Shown here in pieces: positions 1 through 8,431 of a stretch of 64,000 bases of DNA; within the stretch, counting starts at the first letter, position 1; every line of letters begins with the position of its first letter. The position numbers and the translations under genes are program-made. Source of the DNA: Pseudoprimorskyibacter insulae (GTDB taxonomy: Bacteria; Pseudomonadota; Alphaproteobacteria; Rhodobacterales; Rhodobacteraceae). The DNA is taken from contig NZ_OMOJ01000001.1 of the NCBI RefSeq assembly GCF_900302505.1, positions 620,001 to 684,000 on the forward strand, given 5' to 3'. The notes beneath the pieces are model-generated. The model was not told the origin of the DNA. It ran no database searches and saw only the letters and a program-made list of their open reading frames with translations.

Positions 1-139
1 AGAGATGGACCGCTATGAGGCGTTGTTGTCTGAAAACGATCAGGATTTGTACCAATGGGTTTCGGGCCAGATCGAACCGGACGCCCAGCACAAGCCCTTG
101 ATTGACGACATCAAAGCGGTGGCCTGTTCCCCGAAATAG
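1..139 (+). CDS. sdhE: SdhE-type FAD assembly factor (DUF339), C-terminal part
   Basis: The window opens inside a gene whose last 45 codons (frame from base 2) are readable and end at the TAG at 137-139. The peptide has the pattern of the SdhE/DUF339 family C-terminal half: a LLSENDQDLYQWVSG block, then a short helix ending IDDIKAVA. Family members are about 85-95 residues and help attach FAD covalently to the succinate dehydrogenase flavoprotein in the cytoplasm. Only the fragment is seen, so the conserved RGxxE FAD-transfer motif, which lies further upstream, cannot be checked. Confidence 0.7.
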   Translation, partial: EMDRYEALLSENDQDLYQWVSGQIEPDAQHKPLIDDIKAVACSPK

Positions 140-227
140 AGCGGATTTTATCTAGCTGCTTCGTATTTAACTGATTGTTTTGTGTTTTCTCCGACTGTCG
201 CCTGTGATCGGAACAGCGGAGATCGAC

Positions 228-725
228 ATGAGCATCCATTCCGCAATGGGGCGGAGCCCGGAACAGGGCTACATGACCACTTACCTAGAGGCGCTTGCCT
301 TGGTAGAGCGGTTGCATCGACTGTTGCTTGACGTCATCAAGGATGAGTTTGAGCGACTGGGAATTATTGAAATCAACGCGGTTCAGGCCCTGTTGTTGTT
401 CAATATCGGCGACAACGAAGTGACGGCGGGCGAACTGAAGACCCGTGGTTACTATCAGGGCAGCAACGTCAGCTATAATCTGAAAAAGCTGGTGGATATG
501 GGCTATATGCACCACCAGCGCTGCGAAATTGACCGCCGGTCCGTCCGGGTGCGTCTGACGCCGAAGGGGCGGGAAATTCACAAGATCGTCGAACAACTGT
601 TCGCGCGTCACGCCGACGGGTTGGAAAGCCGGGCGGTGCTGGATTTGGACGGGCTGGATCATATTACCGCGTCTTTGCGCCGGGTCGAACGGTATTGGAC
701 GGATCAAATCCGTTATATCTATTGA
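228..725 (+). CDS. MarR-family winged-helix regulator, LdtR-like
   Basis: A 165-residue MarR-type transcription factor. ATG 228 is preferred over the frame's earlier opening at 180, because the extra 16 residues look random and the conserved part begins after 228. A long N-terminal helix (VERLHRLLLDVIKDEFERLG) is followed by the winged helix: recognition stretch GSNVSYNLKKLVDMGY and wing DRRSVRVRLTPKG, then a C-terminal dimerisation helix. The pattern matches the alphaproteobacterial LdtR subgroup, which in rhizobia and Liberibacter controls L,D-transpeptidase and cell-wall genes. The subgroup call is from memory of its motif pattern. The gene stands alone; its 3' end overlaps the convergent DUF1194 gene by 7 bases. 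Confidence 0.8.
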   Translation: MSIHSAMGRSPEQGYMTTYLEALALVERLHRLLLDVIKDEFERLGIIEINAVQALLLFNIGDNEVTAGELKTRGYYQGSNVSYNLKKLVDMGYMHHQRCEIDRRSVRVRLTPKGREIHKIVEQLFARHADGLESRAVLDLDGLDHITASLRRVERYWTDQIRYIY

Positions 726-1435
726 TCCAGCGCCGAAAACAGCGGGCCTTGCAATTCACGCAGCAGTTTGCGGACCATCGCGGCCTCAAAATCGTCAAAG
801 CCCTTTGCCGCTTCGACAAAGGCCTCGGGCCCGGTGATGACATAGGCGGTGTAATAGGACCAAAGGTCTTCGGACCCGGCTTGCACCGGCCCATTGCGGC
901 GGCGCGCGGGGGCGCCAATGACAAGGCCATTGATGGTAATGCCATTGGCATCGGCTTGGCCGCGTGTATCTTGCGGGCGCGGCCCGGTGTTCGAAGGCCC
1001 GTCGCCAGACAGATCCAGCGTGCGCTTGGGGCAATCGGGCTGCAATGCCAACAGTGCCACGCCATAGGTCATGGCGGCCCCTATGGCGGTGGACGGATCA
1101 CCAATCAGGCGCGGGGTTTGGCGGATGATCTGGGTCAGGGCGGCCAGATCCTCAAATGTGGCAATCTCAGCCCACGGGGCGATCACCCGTTGCAGGCCGG
1201 GGCCGCTCCATTCGAACAGGGACAGGCGCACAGGGGCATCCGGCCCCGCCAGCAGCGCCGCAACGACATCTGGGTGCTGCAAGGCATTGGCCATACCGTT
1301 CAGTTGCAACTGGTATTCGGTGCTGTCCACCGATCCCGACACATCCATCCCAATGGCCAGCGCCTGCCGGCAGGCTGCATGGGCGGGCAGGGCAAGGGCG
1401 CAAAGGGCGGCGGTCTGGGCGAAGCGCAGGATCAT
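719..1435 (-). CDS. DUF1194 secreted von Willebrand A-like protein (copy 1)
   Basis: A 238-residue protein with a signal peptide (MILRFAQTAALCALALPAHA, cleavage near AHA-AC) and a von Willebrand factor A-like fold typical of DUF1194. The MIDAS-like motif GMDVSGSVD follows directly after the signal, and a second acidic element LDLSGDGPSNTG lies near residue 142. Function is unknown for the family; a periplasmic metal-dependent protein-binding role is the usual inference. The start overlaps the stop of the upstream paralogue by 4 bases (ATGA), so the two are translationally coupled. The C-terminus (KLLRELQGPLF) matches that of the paralogue. Confidence 0.85.
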   Translation of the reverse strand: MILRFAQTAALCALALPAHAACRQALAIGMDVSGSVDSTEYQLQLNGMANALQHPDVVAALLAGPDAPVRLSLFEWSGPGLQRVIAPWAEIATFEDLAALTQIIRQTPRLIGDPSTAIGAAMTYGVALLALQPDCPKRTLDLSGDGPSNTGPRPQDTRGQADANGITINGLVIGAPARRRNGPVQAGSEDLWSYYTAYVITGPEAFVEAAKGFDDFEAAMVRKLLRELQGPLFSALDQ

Positions 1436-2154
1436 CCCGGATACTCCGTCTGGCCTGTGGCACCCAGCACCATCGGGCGGATTTCGCGGATCAGCTTGCG
1501 GGTCATTGCCGCGCGATACCCGGCATAGCCTTGCGCGGTTTCCAGAAATGCACCGGGGCCGTGCAGGACTTGGCGTTGATAGTACCGCTGAACCTGCGGG
1601 TCGGTGCCAAGCACGGCCAGCCCGTTTACCGTCACCTCGGCAAAGGGGTAATGGCGATAGGCTTCGGTCGGGCCGAAACCATCATTGGTCACACCGTCGC
1701 CGGACAGATCAATCACCGCCCGATCACAGCGGGGGCCGTCCCGCAAATAGGTCGCGCCAAAGCCAAGGGTGTATCCCATTGCGGTCGGGAAATCGTCATA
1801 GGATCGGGGCGCGGTGGCCAATCTGCGCTGAATTCCCGCGATGTCATCGGGCCCGCGCACCATGGTCCAATCGACAATGACATTGTCTTTGTATCGCCCG
1901 CTCCACTCATATGCGGCGATGGCGACGGGCGGGCCTGTGTCCAGCAGGGCGGCGATCACCTCGGGGGTGGCCAGCGCGGCGGCGATCCCGTCCCGCTGCA
2001 ACCGATGCTCCGCAGCATCGACCGATGACGACACGTCCAGCGCCAATAACAGCGCCAGACGGCAGGCCGACTCGGCCCATGTGGCCACTAGGCCAAGCGG
2101 TAAGGCAAGGGCAAAAGCCCTTACCAATGACCGATGTTTTCCATGCTGGTCCAA
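1432..2154 (-). CDS. DUF1194 secreted von Willebrand A-like protein (copy 2)
   Basis: A 240-residue paralogue of the next gene: signal peptide ending WAESA, MIDAS-like LALDVSSSVD, second motif IDLSGDGVTND, and C-terminal RKLIREIRP. The ATG at 2154 makes the gene overlap the 3' end of gloA by 34 bases. A TTG at 2127 would shorten the overlap to 7 bases and still leave a good signal peptide, so the true start is uncertain. The tandem pair suggests a recent duplication with both copies kept. The two proteins may work together on the periplasmic side, but no substrate can be named. Confidence 0.83.
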   Translation of the reverse strand: MDQHGKHRSLVRAFALALPLGLVATWAESACRLALLLALDVSSSVDAAEHRLQRDGIAAALATPEVIAALLDTGPPVAIAAYEWSGRYKDNVIVDWTMVRGPDDIAGIQRRLATAPRSYDDFPTAMGYTLGFGATYLRDGPRCDRAVIDLSGDGVTNDGFGPTEAYRHYPFAEVTVNGLAVLGTDPQVQRYYQRQVLHGPGAFLETAQGYAGYRAAMTRKLIREIRPMVLGATGQTEYPG

Positions 2155-2555
2155 GGTTCCGCGGGCTCCAGTGCATCGCCTTGCTGCAACAGTTCGATCG
2201 ACACATTGTCAGGCGACCGGACAAAAGCCATGCGCCCATCGCGCGGTGGGCGGTTGATGGTCACGCCGTTGTCCATCAGGAATTGGCAGGTTTCGTAAAT
2301 ATTCGGCACCGAATAGGCCAAATGGCCAAAGTGGCGGCTGTCCGACGGCAGGCCGTCATCGCCGTCCCAATTGTAGGTCAGTTCAACCGGGCAATCCTCT
2401 TGGCCTTCGGGGGCCATGAACAGCAGGGTAAAGCGGCCACCTTCGTTGTCGATCCGGCGGGTTTCGCGCAGGCCCAGCAGTTCATAAAATTTGATCGAGG
2501 CGTCCAGATCTTTGACGCGGACCATGGTGTGTAGATAGCGAACCGGCATTGGCAA
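2121..2555 (-). CDS. gloA: Lactoylglutathione lyase (glyoxalase I)
   Basis: A 144-residue VOC-fold enzyme converting the methylglyoxal-glutathione hemithioacetal to S-lactoylglutathione in the cytoplasm. The four metal ligands expected for the short bacterial GloA class are visible: His in RYLHTMVRV, Glu in CPVELTYNW, His in HFGHLAYSV and Glu in VSIELLQ. Typical GloA motifs (SIKFYELLGL, RRIDNEGGRFTLLFM) are intact and the length is normal. It lies upstream of the two DUF1194 genes on the same strand and may be cotranscribed with them. A purine-rich AGGAGTTGCC precedes the ATG. Confidence 0.93.
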   Translation of the reverse strand: MPMPVRYLHTMVRVKDLDASIKFYELLGLRETRRIDNEGGRFTLLFMAPEGQEDCPVELTYNWDGDDGLPSDSRHFGHLAYSVPNIYETCQFLMDNGVTINRPPRDGRMAFVRSPDNVSIELLQQGDALEPAEPWTSMENIGHW

Positions 2556-2619
2556 CTCCTCCTGTTAGCGCTTGCGTTGTGACGCACAGTACCGCGCGGA
2601 GCAGGAAAGTCGAGCCGCC

Positions 2620-3984
2620 TTAGAACGCGGATCGGATGCCCATGAAGACGCCGGTTTCGTCGCTGTTATACAGCCCGATGTTTGAATCGGTGACCGAGTG
2701 TTTCAGCGTGACGCTTGGCACAAAACCGTAATATTCGATCCCCGCCATGGTGGCCGTGGCGCCAAATGTCGTGCGGAAATCTTCGCGCGGGCCCGCCGAA
2801 TAGGGGGTCGCGTCGTAGTGTCGATAGCCGCGCGCGGCTTCAAACGAAAGGTAGGTGGATTTGATCGGCTTGCCCAGCGACAGGCGGGCGCTGATCTCAA
2901 CATCCGAATAATCCATGAAGGACGCATCGGACCGGCTGCGCGTGCCGGACAGCGCATAGCGCAGCGTGTTTTGGCCGATCTTGGTAACAAAACCAGCCTC
3001 GGACGTCAGAATGCGGGCGTCTTTGCGCCCGTTCAGGCCCTGTTGCCATTGATGGTCAAGGCTTCCAGTCACGCGGTTGCCAGACGTCAGGGGCAGGGTG
3101 CCATTGAGCCCAAGGGTCAGGCTGCGGGTTAGGGGTTTGCCCGCGTACCACGTCTGGGCAAGGCCAGACGACAGGCCGATTTCGGCCCCGGCATCCGATA
3201 CGATCCGGTCATGGTTCAAGCCAAAGATCAGGCTGGTGCTGGCAAAATCGCTGCCCTTGGCGGTGGGTGCAGTTTTTTTTGCCTCGGACGACAGCTGATA
3301 GGTTCGGTGCGAAATGCCCGCCGACAAGACCCAGCGCGCGGTTTGTGTTTCGGCAAAGTTGAAGCGTGTTGTCACGCCGCCCGAAATTTCGGTACCCGAC
3401 AGGGCCAGCGCCGTGCCTTGCAGGGTAAACTCCGGCAGTCCTTCGATTTTAAAGGTCGCGTTGCTGGACCCGCCGTTCAGGTTTGAGGTCGGCGCGACAT
3501 TGAACGACAGGGTCGTCGTCCATGGGTTTTGGAACTTCACCAGACGGAAATCTTGCAAGGCGCGTTGCTTGGCTTGCGGCGAATGGGCGTGCTGGGCGGC
3601 GCGGCGAAGCCACAACTGTGCAAGCGATCGGCGTTCCTGCGCAGCGAGCGCCTGCGCCATGGCCAGCGATGCCGCGTATTTCTCGACATCCTCATCGGCC
3701 AATTTCCAGGCGCGGCGGGCGAATGTCTGGGAGTCTTTGGCGCGGCCCATTTCCTTGGCGGCGCGGGATGCGATCAGCAGGGCATTCAGGTCATTCGGGT
3801 CACGTTCCAGCAGGCGCTGCGTTATGGCGGCGGCCTGTGCGGTATACCCGGCATTCACCGCATCAGCGGCGATGGCGCGCATTTGATCTGCGGTAAACGT
3901 GCCGCTAAGCGTGGTGCCCTGCTGCGCCGCAACCGGCCCTTGTGTCAGGGCCAGTGCGGTGATGGCGGCGATAACAAAACGCAT
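2620..3984 (-). CDS. Slam-like outer-membrane lipoprotein exporter (TPR + DUF560 barrel)
   Basis: A 454-residue protein with a signal peptide (cleavage near VAAQQ), an N-terminal helical TPR-like segment (about residues 30-145, including LLERDPNDLNALLIASRAAK) and a long beta-barrel domain ending in phenylalanine (GVFMGIRSAF), as outer-membrane proteins do. This is the layout of surface lipoprotein assembly modifiers (Slam), which move lipoproteins to the outer leaflet of the outer membrane. The upstream gene, 18 bases away, encodes a matching lipoprotein with TbpB-like barrel repeats, which supports the call. Length is within the Slam range. The exact subfamily cannot be fixed without a search. 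Confidence 0.75.
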   Translation of the reverse strand: MRFVIAAITALALTQGPVAAQQGTTLSGTFTADQMRAIAADAVNAGYTAQAAAITQRLLERDPNDLNALLIASRAAKEMGRAKDSQTFARRAWKLADEDVEKYAASLAMAQALAAQERRSLAQLWLRRAAQHAHSPQAKQRALQDFRLVKFQNPWTTTLSFNVAPTSNLNGGSSNATFKIEGLPEFTLQGTALALSGTEISGGVTTRFNFAETQTARWVLSAGISHRTYQLSSEAKKTAPTAKGSDFASTSLIFGLNHDRIVSDAGAEIGLSSGLAQTWYAGKPLTRSLTLGLNGTLPLTSGNRVTGSLDHQWQQGLNGRKDARILTSEAGFVTKIGQNTLRYALSGTRSRSDASFMDYSDVEISARLSLGKPIKSTYLSFEAARGYRHYDATPYSAGPREDFRTTFGATATMAGIEYYGFVPSVTLKHSVTDSNIGLYNSDETGVFMGIRSAF

Positions 3985-4002
3985 GGTGCCCCCCGGCGCC
4001 TG

Positions 4003-5106
4003 TTACTGACGATAGACGATGAACCCGCCGGTTTCCTGATAGGTGGTGCCATCGACCCAGTAGTTGTCGCCCTCGGTCACTGCGATCCCGACGATTTCTT
4101 CGGCATTGTCGCCGGACATAATGGCGTAATAAGTGCCTTCGCCTTCGGTGGCGATGGTCCCATCGGTGAAGGCCAGAAGCGAGCCGAGCCCTTGCAACAG
4201 TTCCCCATTGTCATCCGCGACACCCGGCGTCACCACTGGCGTGACGGTCGGCAGAACGAGGTTGCCGCTACCATCGGTGCGGCGCACCGCTGCGGCCGAA
4301 CCTGCCGCATCAATGGCCGAGTAATAATTTGCCGTCACGTCATTGCCGTTGATATCCAGCAAACGACGGTTTGAGATGAACAGGGCAACACCTTGCTGGT
4401 CGTCGTTGAAGTCTTTGAAGTCGATCAGCATTTCCGCATCGCCATCGACATAGTGCAGCCCGGACACGCCATCGTAGACACGGATGCCCGAATAATCGCC
4501 CCGATAGATGGCGTCGCCCTCGGTCGGCATCACCAGCCTGACCGTATTGCCTGCGTCATCAAATTCGTTGCGCTGATAGATGAACCCGCCGAACCCGTAG
4601 CCCGCATAGCTGCCCGACCGGATGATCGCGAATTCCGACGCCCCGCTTGTCGAACGGCCATAGATCGCGCGGTAGGTGAAAGTATTGATCGTCGTGCCGG
4701 TCACCGGGTCGACCGTGGTGTTGTCGGCCTCATAGACCGCGAAAGATCCGATCTGGCCGATGGTGTTCTGCGCCCCGGCCGTATTGCCACGCACATAGCT
4801 GTTGTCGCCATCGAAGGGCAGGTTGTCGACGTTGAATTCGTCCTGACCTTGGTCATTATTGTAGGCGATGTTCATCGCATAGCCGCCGGTGCTGTCCTCG
4901 GTCTGGGTTTCATACCGGACAATGGCCGAGTTCGCGGAGGCGTTCGTTGTGCCCGACGGCAGGTTGCGCGTCGTGGTGATCGGCGAATTGGTGGTCGTGC
5001 TGCCGGTCGTCGTTGTCGTCGCGGTTTCAGCGGTTTTCAGCGGATTGCCCCCGCTACAGGCGGTCAGAACGCCAAGCGCTGCAAAAAAAGCCAATGTGCG
5101 GGTCAT
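4003..5106 (-). CDS. Surface lipoprotein, probable Slam substrate
   Basis: A 367-residue lipoprotein. The signal peptide ends in lipobox LTAC (residues 14-17), so Cys17 should be lipidated. A Ser/Thr/Asn-rich tether (about residues 25-60) follows, then two beta-rich segments that end in similar glycine-aromatic strands (GYGFGGFIYQRN and ETGGFIVYRQ at the very C-terminus), as in TbpB/HpuA-like barrels. The tether suits exposure on the cell surface. The gene is immediately upstream of the Slam-like gene, the order known for Slam-substrate pairs. The ligand is unknown: transferrin-like, heme or polymer binding are all possible. Confidence 0.7.
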   Translation of the reverse strand: MTRTLAFFAALGVLTACSGGNPLKTAETATTTTTGSTTTNSPITTTRNLPSGTTNASANSAIVRYETQTEDSTGGYAMNIAYNNDQGQDEFNVDNLPFDGDNSYVRGNTAGAQNTIGQIGSFAVYEADNTTVDPVTGTTINTFTYRAIYGRSTSGASEFAIIRSGSYAGYGFGGFIYQRNEFDDAGNTVRLVMPTEGDAIYRGDYSGIRVYDGVSGLHYVDGDAEMLIDFKDFNDDQQGVALFISNRRLLDINGNDVTANYYSAIDAAGSAAAVRRTDGSGNLVLPTVTPVVTPGVADDNGELLQGLGSLLAFTDGTIATEGEGTYYAIMSGDNAEEIVGIAVTEGDNYWVDGTTYQETGGFIVYRQ

Positions 5107-5309
5107 ATCCTGCCTCGATGCCTGCTAATATCTTTCGTGATTTTTCCTGAAAATCCGCAGGTGGGGCAGGAAAGTCAACAAAAAGCGGTAAGCTCTTCAG
5201 GAATTTGGCGGCTTTGCGGCGAAAATACCTCCACCCGATCTGGTGGTGTGGTCACGGGGTTCAACAGGATATAGTTTAAGGGCTCCAATCTTGTGCCAGA
5301 GGATTCGCC

Positions 5310-6215
5310 ATGCCAATCACGCCCGAGCAACAGGCCGATATCGACGCCCTTCGCAGCCAGACCAGCCAGACCCTGCGCGCCACCGTGCCGGGCATCGAAA
5401 AGCACCTGTATTCGGCGATTCCTGTGCTGGATCATGGCTTTGTCCGCGTGATCGACTATATGGGCGACGACAGCGCGATCTGTCAGGCGGCCCGCGTGTC
5501 TTACGGCAAGGGCACCAAGTCGGTGCAGAACGACGAAGGCCTGATCCGCTACCTCATGCGCCACTGGCACTCGACCCCGTTCGAGATGTGCGAGATCAAG
5601 CTGCACGTCAAACTGCCCGTCTTCGTTGCCCGTCAGTGGATCCGCCACCGCACCGCCAACGTCAACGAATACTCGGCGCGCTACTCGATCCTTGACCGCG
5701 AATTCTACATTCCCGCACCCGAGGCGCTGGCCGCGCAATCGGTCGTCAACAACCAAGGCCGCGGCGAGGCCCTGAGCGGCGAAGAGGCCGACCGCGTGCT
5801 GCGCTACCTGCGCGACGACGCCATGCGCGCCTACGACCACTACGAAGAGATGATCTCGCAGGACGGCCAGCAGGGCCTTGCCCGCGAACTGGCCCGCATG
5901 AACCTGCCCGCCAACATCTACACCCAATGGTACTGGAAGGTCGATCTGCACAACCTTCTGCACTTCCTGCGCCTGCGTGCCGACGCCCACGCTCAATACG
6001 AAATCCGCGTCTATGCCGAGGCGATCTGCGAGGTCGTCGCCGACTGGGTGCCCTTTGCCTTCAAAGCCTTCGAAGACTACCGCATGGGTGGCGCGACTTT
6101 GTCCTTCACCGCCCTTGATTGTGTCCGCCGGATGCTGAAAGGTGAAGAGGTCACTCAGGAGAATTCCGGCATGTCCAAAGGCGAGTGGCGGGAGTTTATG
6201 GGGGTTATTGGGTGA
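5310..6215 (+). CDS. thyX: FAD-dependent thymidylate synthase
   Basis: A 301-residue ThyX that makes dTMP from dUMP with methylenetetrahydrofolate and NAD(P)H through bound FAD. The signature RHRxxxxNExSxRY is present as [15 protein letters not shown] (about residues 113-127). Other family blocks are [19 protein letters not shown] and [18 protein letters not shown]. Length is normal for alphaproteobacterial ThyX. ATG 5310 follows a GAGGATTCGCC stretch. A long antisense reading frame lies opposite and is rejected. Confidence 0.96.
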   Translation: MPITPEQQADIDALRSQTSQTLRATVPGIEKHLYSAIPVLDHGFVRVIDYMGDDSAICQAARVSYGKGTKSVQNDEGLIRYLMRHWHSTPFEMCEIKLHVKLPVFVARQWIRHRTANVNEYSARYSILDREFYIPAPEALAAQSVVNNQGRGEALSGEEADRVLRYLRDDAMRAYDHYEEMISQDGQQGLARELARMNLPANIYTQWYWKVDLHNLLHFLRLRADAHAQYEIRVYAEAICEVVADWVPFAFKAFEDYRMGGATLSFTALDCVRRMLKGEEVTQENSGMSKGEWREFMGVIG

Positions 6216-6298
6216 AAATGGCAGGCGCTTCTTCACATTTTTGTTGAAATCTTGCCATTTTGAAGTCAGTAACTATTGTTAGTTACAAGAGAGTCTGG

Positions 6299-6544
6299 AT
6301 GACTAAGCGCGATAAGTCTATTGAGCGGTTCCTGAGTTGTCCTAAGGACTATGAGTGGCGAGAGCTGGTGAAACTTTTGCAGGGGTTTGGTTACGAAGTT
6401 CGGGAAGGTAGTGGATCCCGGAAAAAGTTTCGTTGCGCGGGGCGAGCGGATATTTGTTTGCATGAACCGCATCCGAAACCAACGGTCAAACTCTACATTT
6501 TGCGCTTAGTGCGCCATCAGTTGCAAGAAGAGGGTCTGCTTTGA
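6299..6544 (+). CDS. hicA: HicA-family toxin
   Basis: An 81-residue protein from ATG 6299, with the family pattern WRELVKLLQGFGYEVREGSGSRKKF ... LHEPHP ... VRHQLQEEGLL. HicA proteins are small double-stranded-RNA-binding-fold mRNA interferases. This member belongs to the GSGSR/HxPHP subgroup, in which the usual GSHH histidine is replaced; LHEPHP supplies histidines nearby. The frame could open at 6260 but those 13 residues are not conserved in character. The stop overlaps the hicB start by 4 bases (TTGA). The region is visibly less GC-rich than thyX and hpf on either side, suggesting acquisition. Confidence 0.83.
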   Translation: MTKRDKSIERFLSCPKDYEWRELVKLLQGFGYEVREGSGSRKKFRCAGRADICLHEPHPKPTVKLYILRLVRHQLQEEGLL

Positions 6545-7053
6545 CGCAGTTGAAATATAAGGGCTACATTGGCTCAACCGAGGTTTCGGTCGAAGACGGA
6601 GTAGTTTGGGGAAAGCTTCTTCACATTAGGGACTTGGTTACCTACGAGGCGGAGAAGGTTGAGGATCTAACGGCTGAGTTCCAGTCGGCGGTTGATGATT
6701 ACCTTGAGGATTGCAAGAGCGATGGACGAGAGCCTGACCGCCCCTTCAAAGGGGCGTTCAATGTTCGTGTTGGAGAAGACGTTCATAGAAGACTTCAAGA
6801 AGAAGCTCAAGCAAGTGGGAAAACACTAAATGAACTTGTTGCTCAAGTTCTCACACGGCACACAGATTTCTCCTCAGGCCTCAAACGGGCGGAATGGGCT
6901 CCAATCCCAATGCTTTATCTTATGAACAAGGATAAGAGCGGTAAGTTCTCTGTAGTGGAGAACACCCTAAAGGGAGGTTCTCTTTTCCAGTCTGTTTATG
7001 CCTCTCGGTCCTCAAGTTACGTTGAGCAATATCCGCCTAGGAAGATTCAATGA
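6541..7053 (+). CDS. hicB: HicB-family antitoxin
   Basis: A 170-residue antitoxin starting at TTG 6541, overlapping the hicA stop. Residues about 5-60 form the degenerate RNase H-like HicB fold (YKGYIGSTEVSVEDGVVWG ... AVDDYLEDC). Residues about 78-108 form a ribbon-helix-helix DNA-binding segment (FNVRVGEDVHRRLQEEAQ, GKTLNELVAQVL) that normally binds the operon's own promoter. The roughly 60 residues after that are longer than in minimal HicB proteins and have no recognised motif. It should neutralise HicA by direct binding and autoregulate the operon. Confidence 0.85.
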   Translation: MTQLKYKGYIGSTEVSVEDGVVWGKLLHIRDLVTYEAEKVEDLTAEFQSAVDDYLEDCKSDGREPDRPFKGAFNVRVGEDVHRRLQEEAQASGKTLNELVAQVLTRHTDFSSGLKRAEWAPIPMLYLMNKDKSGKFSVVENTLKGGSLFQSVYASRSSSYVEQYPPRKIQ

Positions 7054-7487
7054 CTGAATTGGTGCAATACTCGGTAATCCTTTGCGAGGAGGTTAGGCGA
7101 GAAGCGCACGGGGCGGCCATTCTTATTGGCGTCACGCCTTCAGGGCCAGAGGTTGACGACAAGGCAGGTACCGACGTCGCTCGGATCGCTATCTATGTCG
7201 AACTAGTTGTGGATGGATTGTTTAACGGATCAGTTGATTTGCGCCTGATTCATGAAGCAGATACAAAGGCAATCTTGGAGTCTGATTTCGTTGTAGACAT
7301 GTCTTCAAGCGTTGCTTCTGATTTCGAAGTCGAATTGAAGGAGGCGCAAGGCAGTTTGGTTATTGTTGTTAATAAAACTGAACTGCATTTTGCAAAGTCT
7401 GGAATGTATCGTGTTGAGTTAAGGCTGGGTTCTACTGGTGCTTATCGTACATTGCGTGAATTTGTATTCCCAAGCGCGCAAGAATAG
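7050..7487 (+). CDS. Third gene of the hicAB operon, DUF6941-like protein
   Basis: A 145-residue protein with no signal peptide or membrane segment, starting in a 4-base overlap (ATGA) with hicB and therefore probably translated with it. The opening VILCEEVRREAHGAAILIGV resembles the beta-strand core of DUF6941 proteins, whose function is unknown; this match is from memory and tentative. The rest is predicted beta-rich with an acidic middle. Codon use is AT-shifted like hicA and hicB, so all three probably arrived together. It could be an accessory cargo protein or a second regulator. Confidence 0.55.
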   Translation: MTELVQYSVILCEEVRREAHGAAILIGVTPSGPEVDDKAGTDVARIAIYVELVVDGLFNGSVDLRLIHEADTKAILESDFVVDMSSSVASDFEVELKEAQGSLVIVVNKTELHFAKSGMYRVELRLGSTGAYRTLREFVFPSAQE

Positions 7488-7610
7488 CCGGACGGCACCC
7501 CGCGCCGCACCCCCAACCCCCACCAAAACAAAAAACCTTGCCCCCCTTGCGCCAGATCAAACGCGGCATAGCTGACTCTCGTATAGCCTGAAAAAAACAA
7601 GGAGGCTCAG

Positions 7611-7925
7611 ATGCATATCCAGATCAACACCGACCACAACATCCATGGGGACGAGCGCCTCGCCGAGGTGTGCGAGCAGATCGTCAGCGATGTGATGGCC
7701 CCCCTGTCCAAGCGCCTGACCCGCGTCGAGGTGCATCTGAAGGACGAACGCGGCCCCAAGGGTGGCGAGGATATTCGCGCCACGGTTGAGGCCCGCCCCG
7801 AGGGCCTGCGCCCCTATGCCGCCCATGCCGATGCCTCGGACATCCCCCATGCCGTCAAAGCCGCCGCGAAAAAGCTGCGCCACCGGCTGGAGGATGAGTT
7901 CAGCAAACTGGCCGATCACCACTAG
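7611..7925 (+). CDS. hpf: HPF/RaiA-family ribosome-associated protein
   Basis: A 104-residue protein of the sigma-54 modulation/ribosome-associated inhibitor family. It starts MHIQINTDHNIHG and carries the basic beta-alpha core VEVHLKDERG and AVKAAAKKLRHRLEDEFSKL, the part that binds the 30S decoding region. It lacks the C-terminal dimerisation extension of long HPF, so it is a short form or an HPF-like paralogue. AAGGAG stands 6 bases before the ATG. A strong intrinsic terminator follows at 7949-7976. Expected role: ribosome hibernation under stress or starvation. Confidence 0.8.
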   Translation: MHIQINTDHNIHGDERLAEVCEQIVSDVMAPLSKRLTRVEVHLKDERGPKGGEDIRATVEARPEGLRPYAAHADASDIPHAVKAAAKKLRHRLEDEFSKLADHH

Positions 7926-7948
7926 GCCAAGTGCCACATGAACCAGCG

Positions 7949-7976
7949 CGCGGCCCTTTCGGGCCGCGTATTTTTT
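7949..7976 (+). terminator. Intrinsic terminator after hpf
   Basis: A perfect 8-bp stem, CGCGGCCC (7949-7956) and GGGCCGCG (7961-7968), with a TTTC loop is followed by TA and six T. This is a textbook Rho-independent terminator 24 bases after the hpf stop. Confidence 0.85.
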
Positions 7977-8031
7977 GCGCCACGGCCAAATCTGTTGGGG
8001 AAATTGTCATAAATCTGTTACACTGAGGGGT

Positions 8032-8322
8032 ATGAGAGTCATTCTTCCCCTTCTGCTGATCCTCGCCGCCCCGGCCTATGCCGGGTCGTCCTTCTCGGAC
8101 GCGATCTGTTTTGAAACGCAGGCCATGAAGCAAAAGCTGACACGCCAAATGGGCGCGACGCAACGCGCCATGGGGCTGCGCAGCCCCGATGAGGTGCTTG
8201 AGGTCTGGATCGACGGGGAGGGCGAATGGACGATGGTCATGACCTATGCCTCGGGCCGGTCCTGCATCGTCGCCATGGGCGAGCATTGGAGCGAGGCCGC
8301 ACTGCCACAGGATCCGGCGTAG
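8032..8322 (+). CDS. Small secreted hypothetical protein
   Basis: A 96-residue protein from ATG 8032 with a clear signal peptide (MRVILPLLLILAAPAYA, then GSSFSD). The mature part holds two cysteines (AICFET and SCIVAM) that could form a disulphide, and a WIDGEGEWTMVMTYASGRSC strand pair. Similar small periplasmic proteins are common in Rhodobacteraceae, but no named family is recognised. The frame could open at 7975, inside the hpf terminator, which is unlikely. Function unknown. Confidence 0.7.
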   Translation: MRVILPLLLILAAPAYAGSSFSDAICFETQAMKQKLTRQMGATQRAMGLRSPDEVLEVWIDGEGEWTMVMTYASGRSCIVAMGEHWSEAALPQDPA

Positions 8323-8431
8323 GTTTGGGTTTTTCACCTGATCTGCCGTGAATAAATTGACTTGGCCCGCAAGGGTGGTAGCTTTAACAGCAACAGACAC
8401 AACACATTGCGCAATCATCGGGGGTTCCACG

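Noticed and set aside
5175-6236. 353-residue open frame antisense to thyX
   Set aside because: Lies fully opposite a clear ThyX gene; high GC gives long antisense frames and no family pattern is visible.
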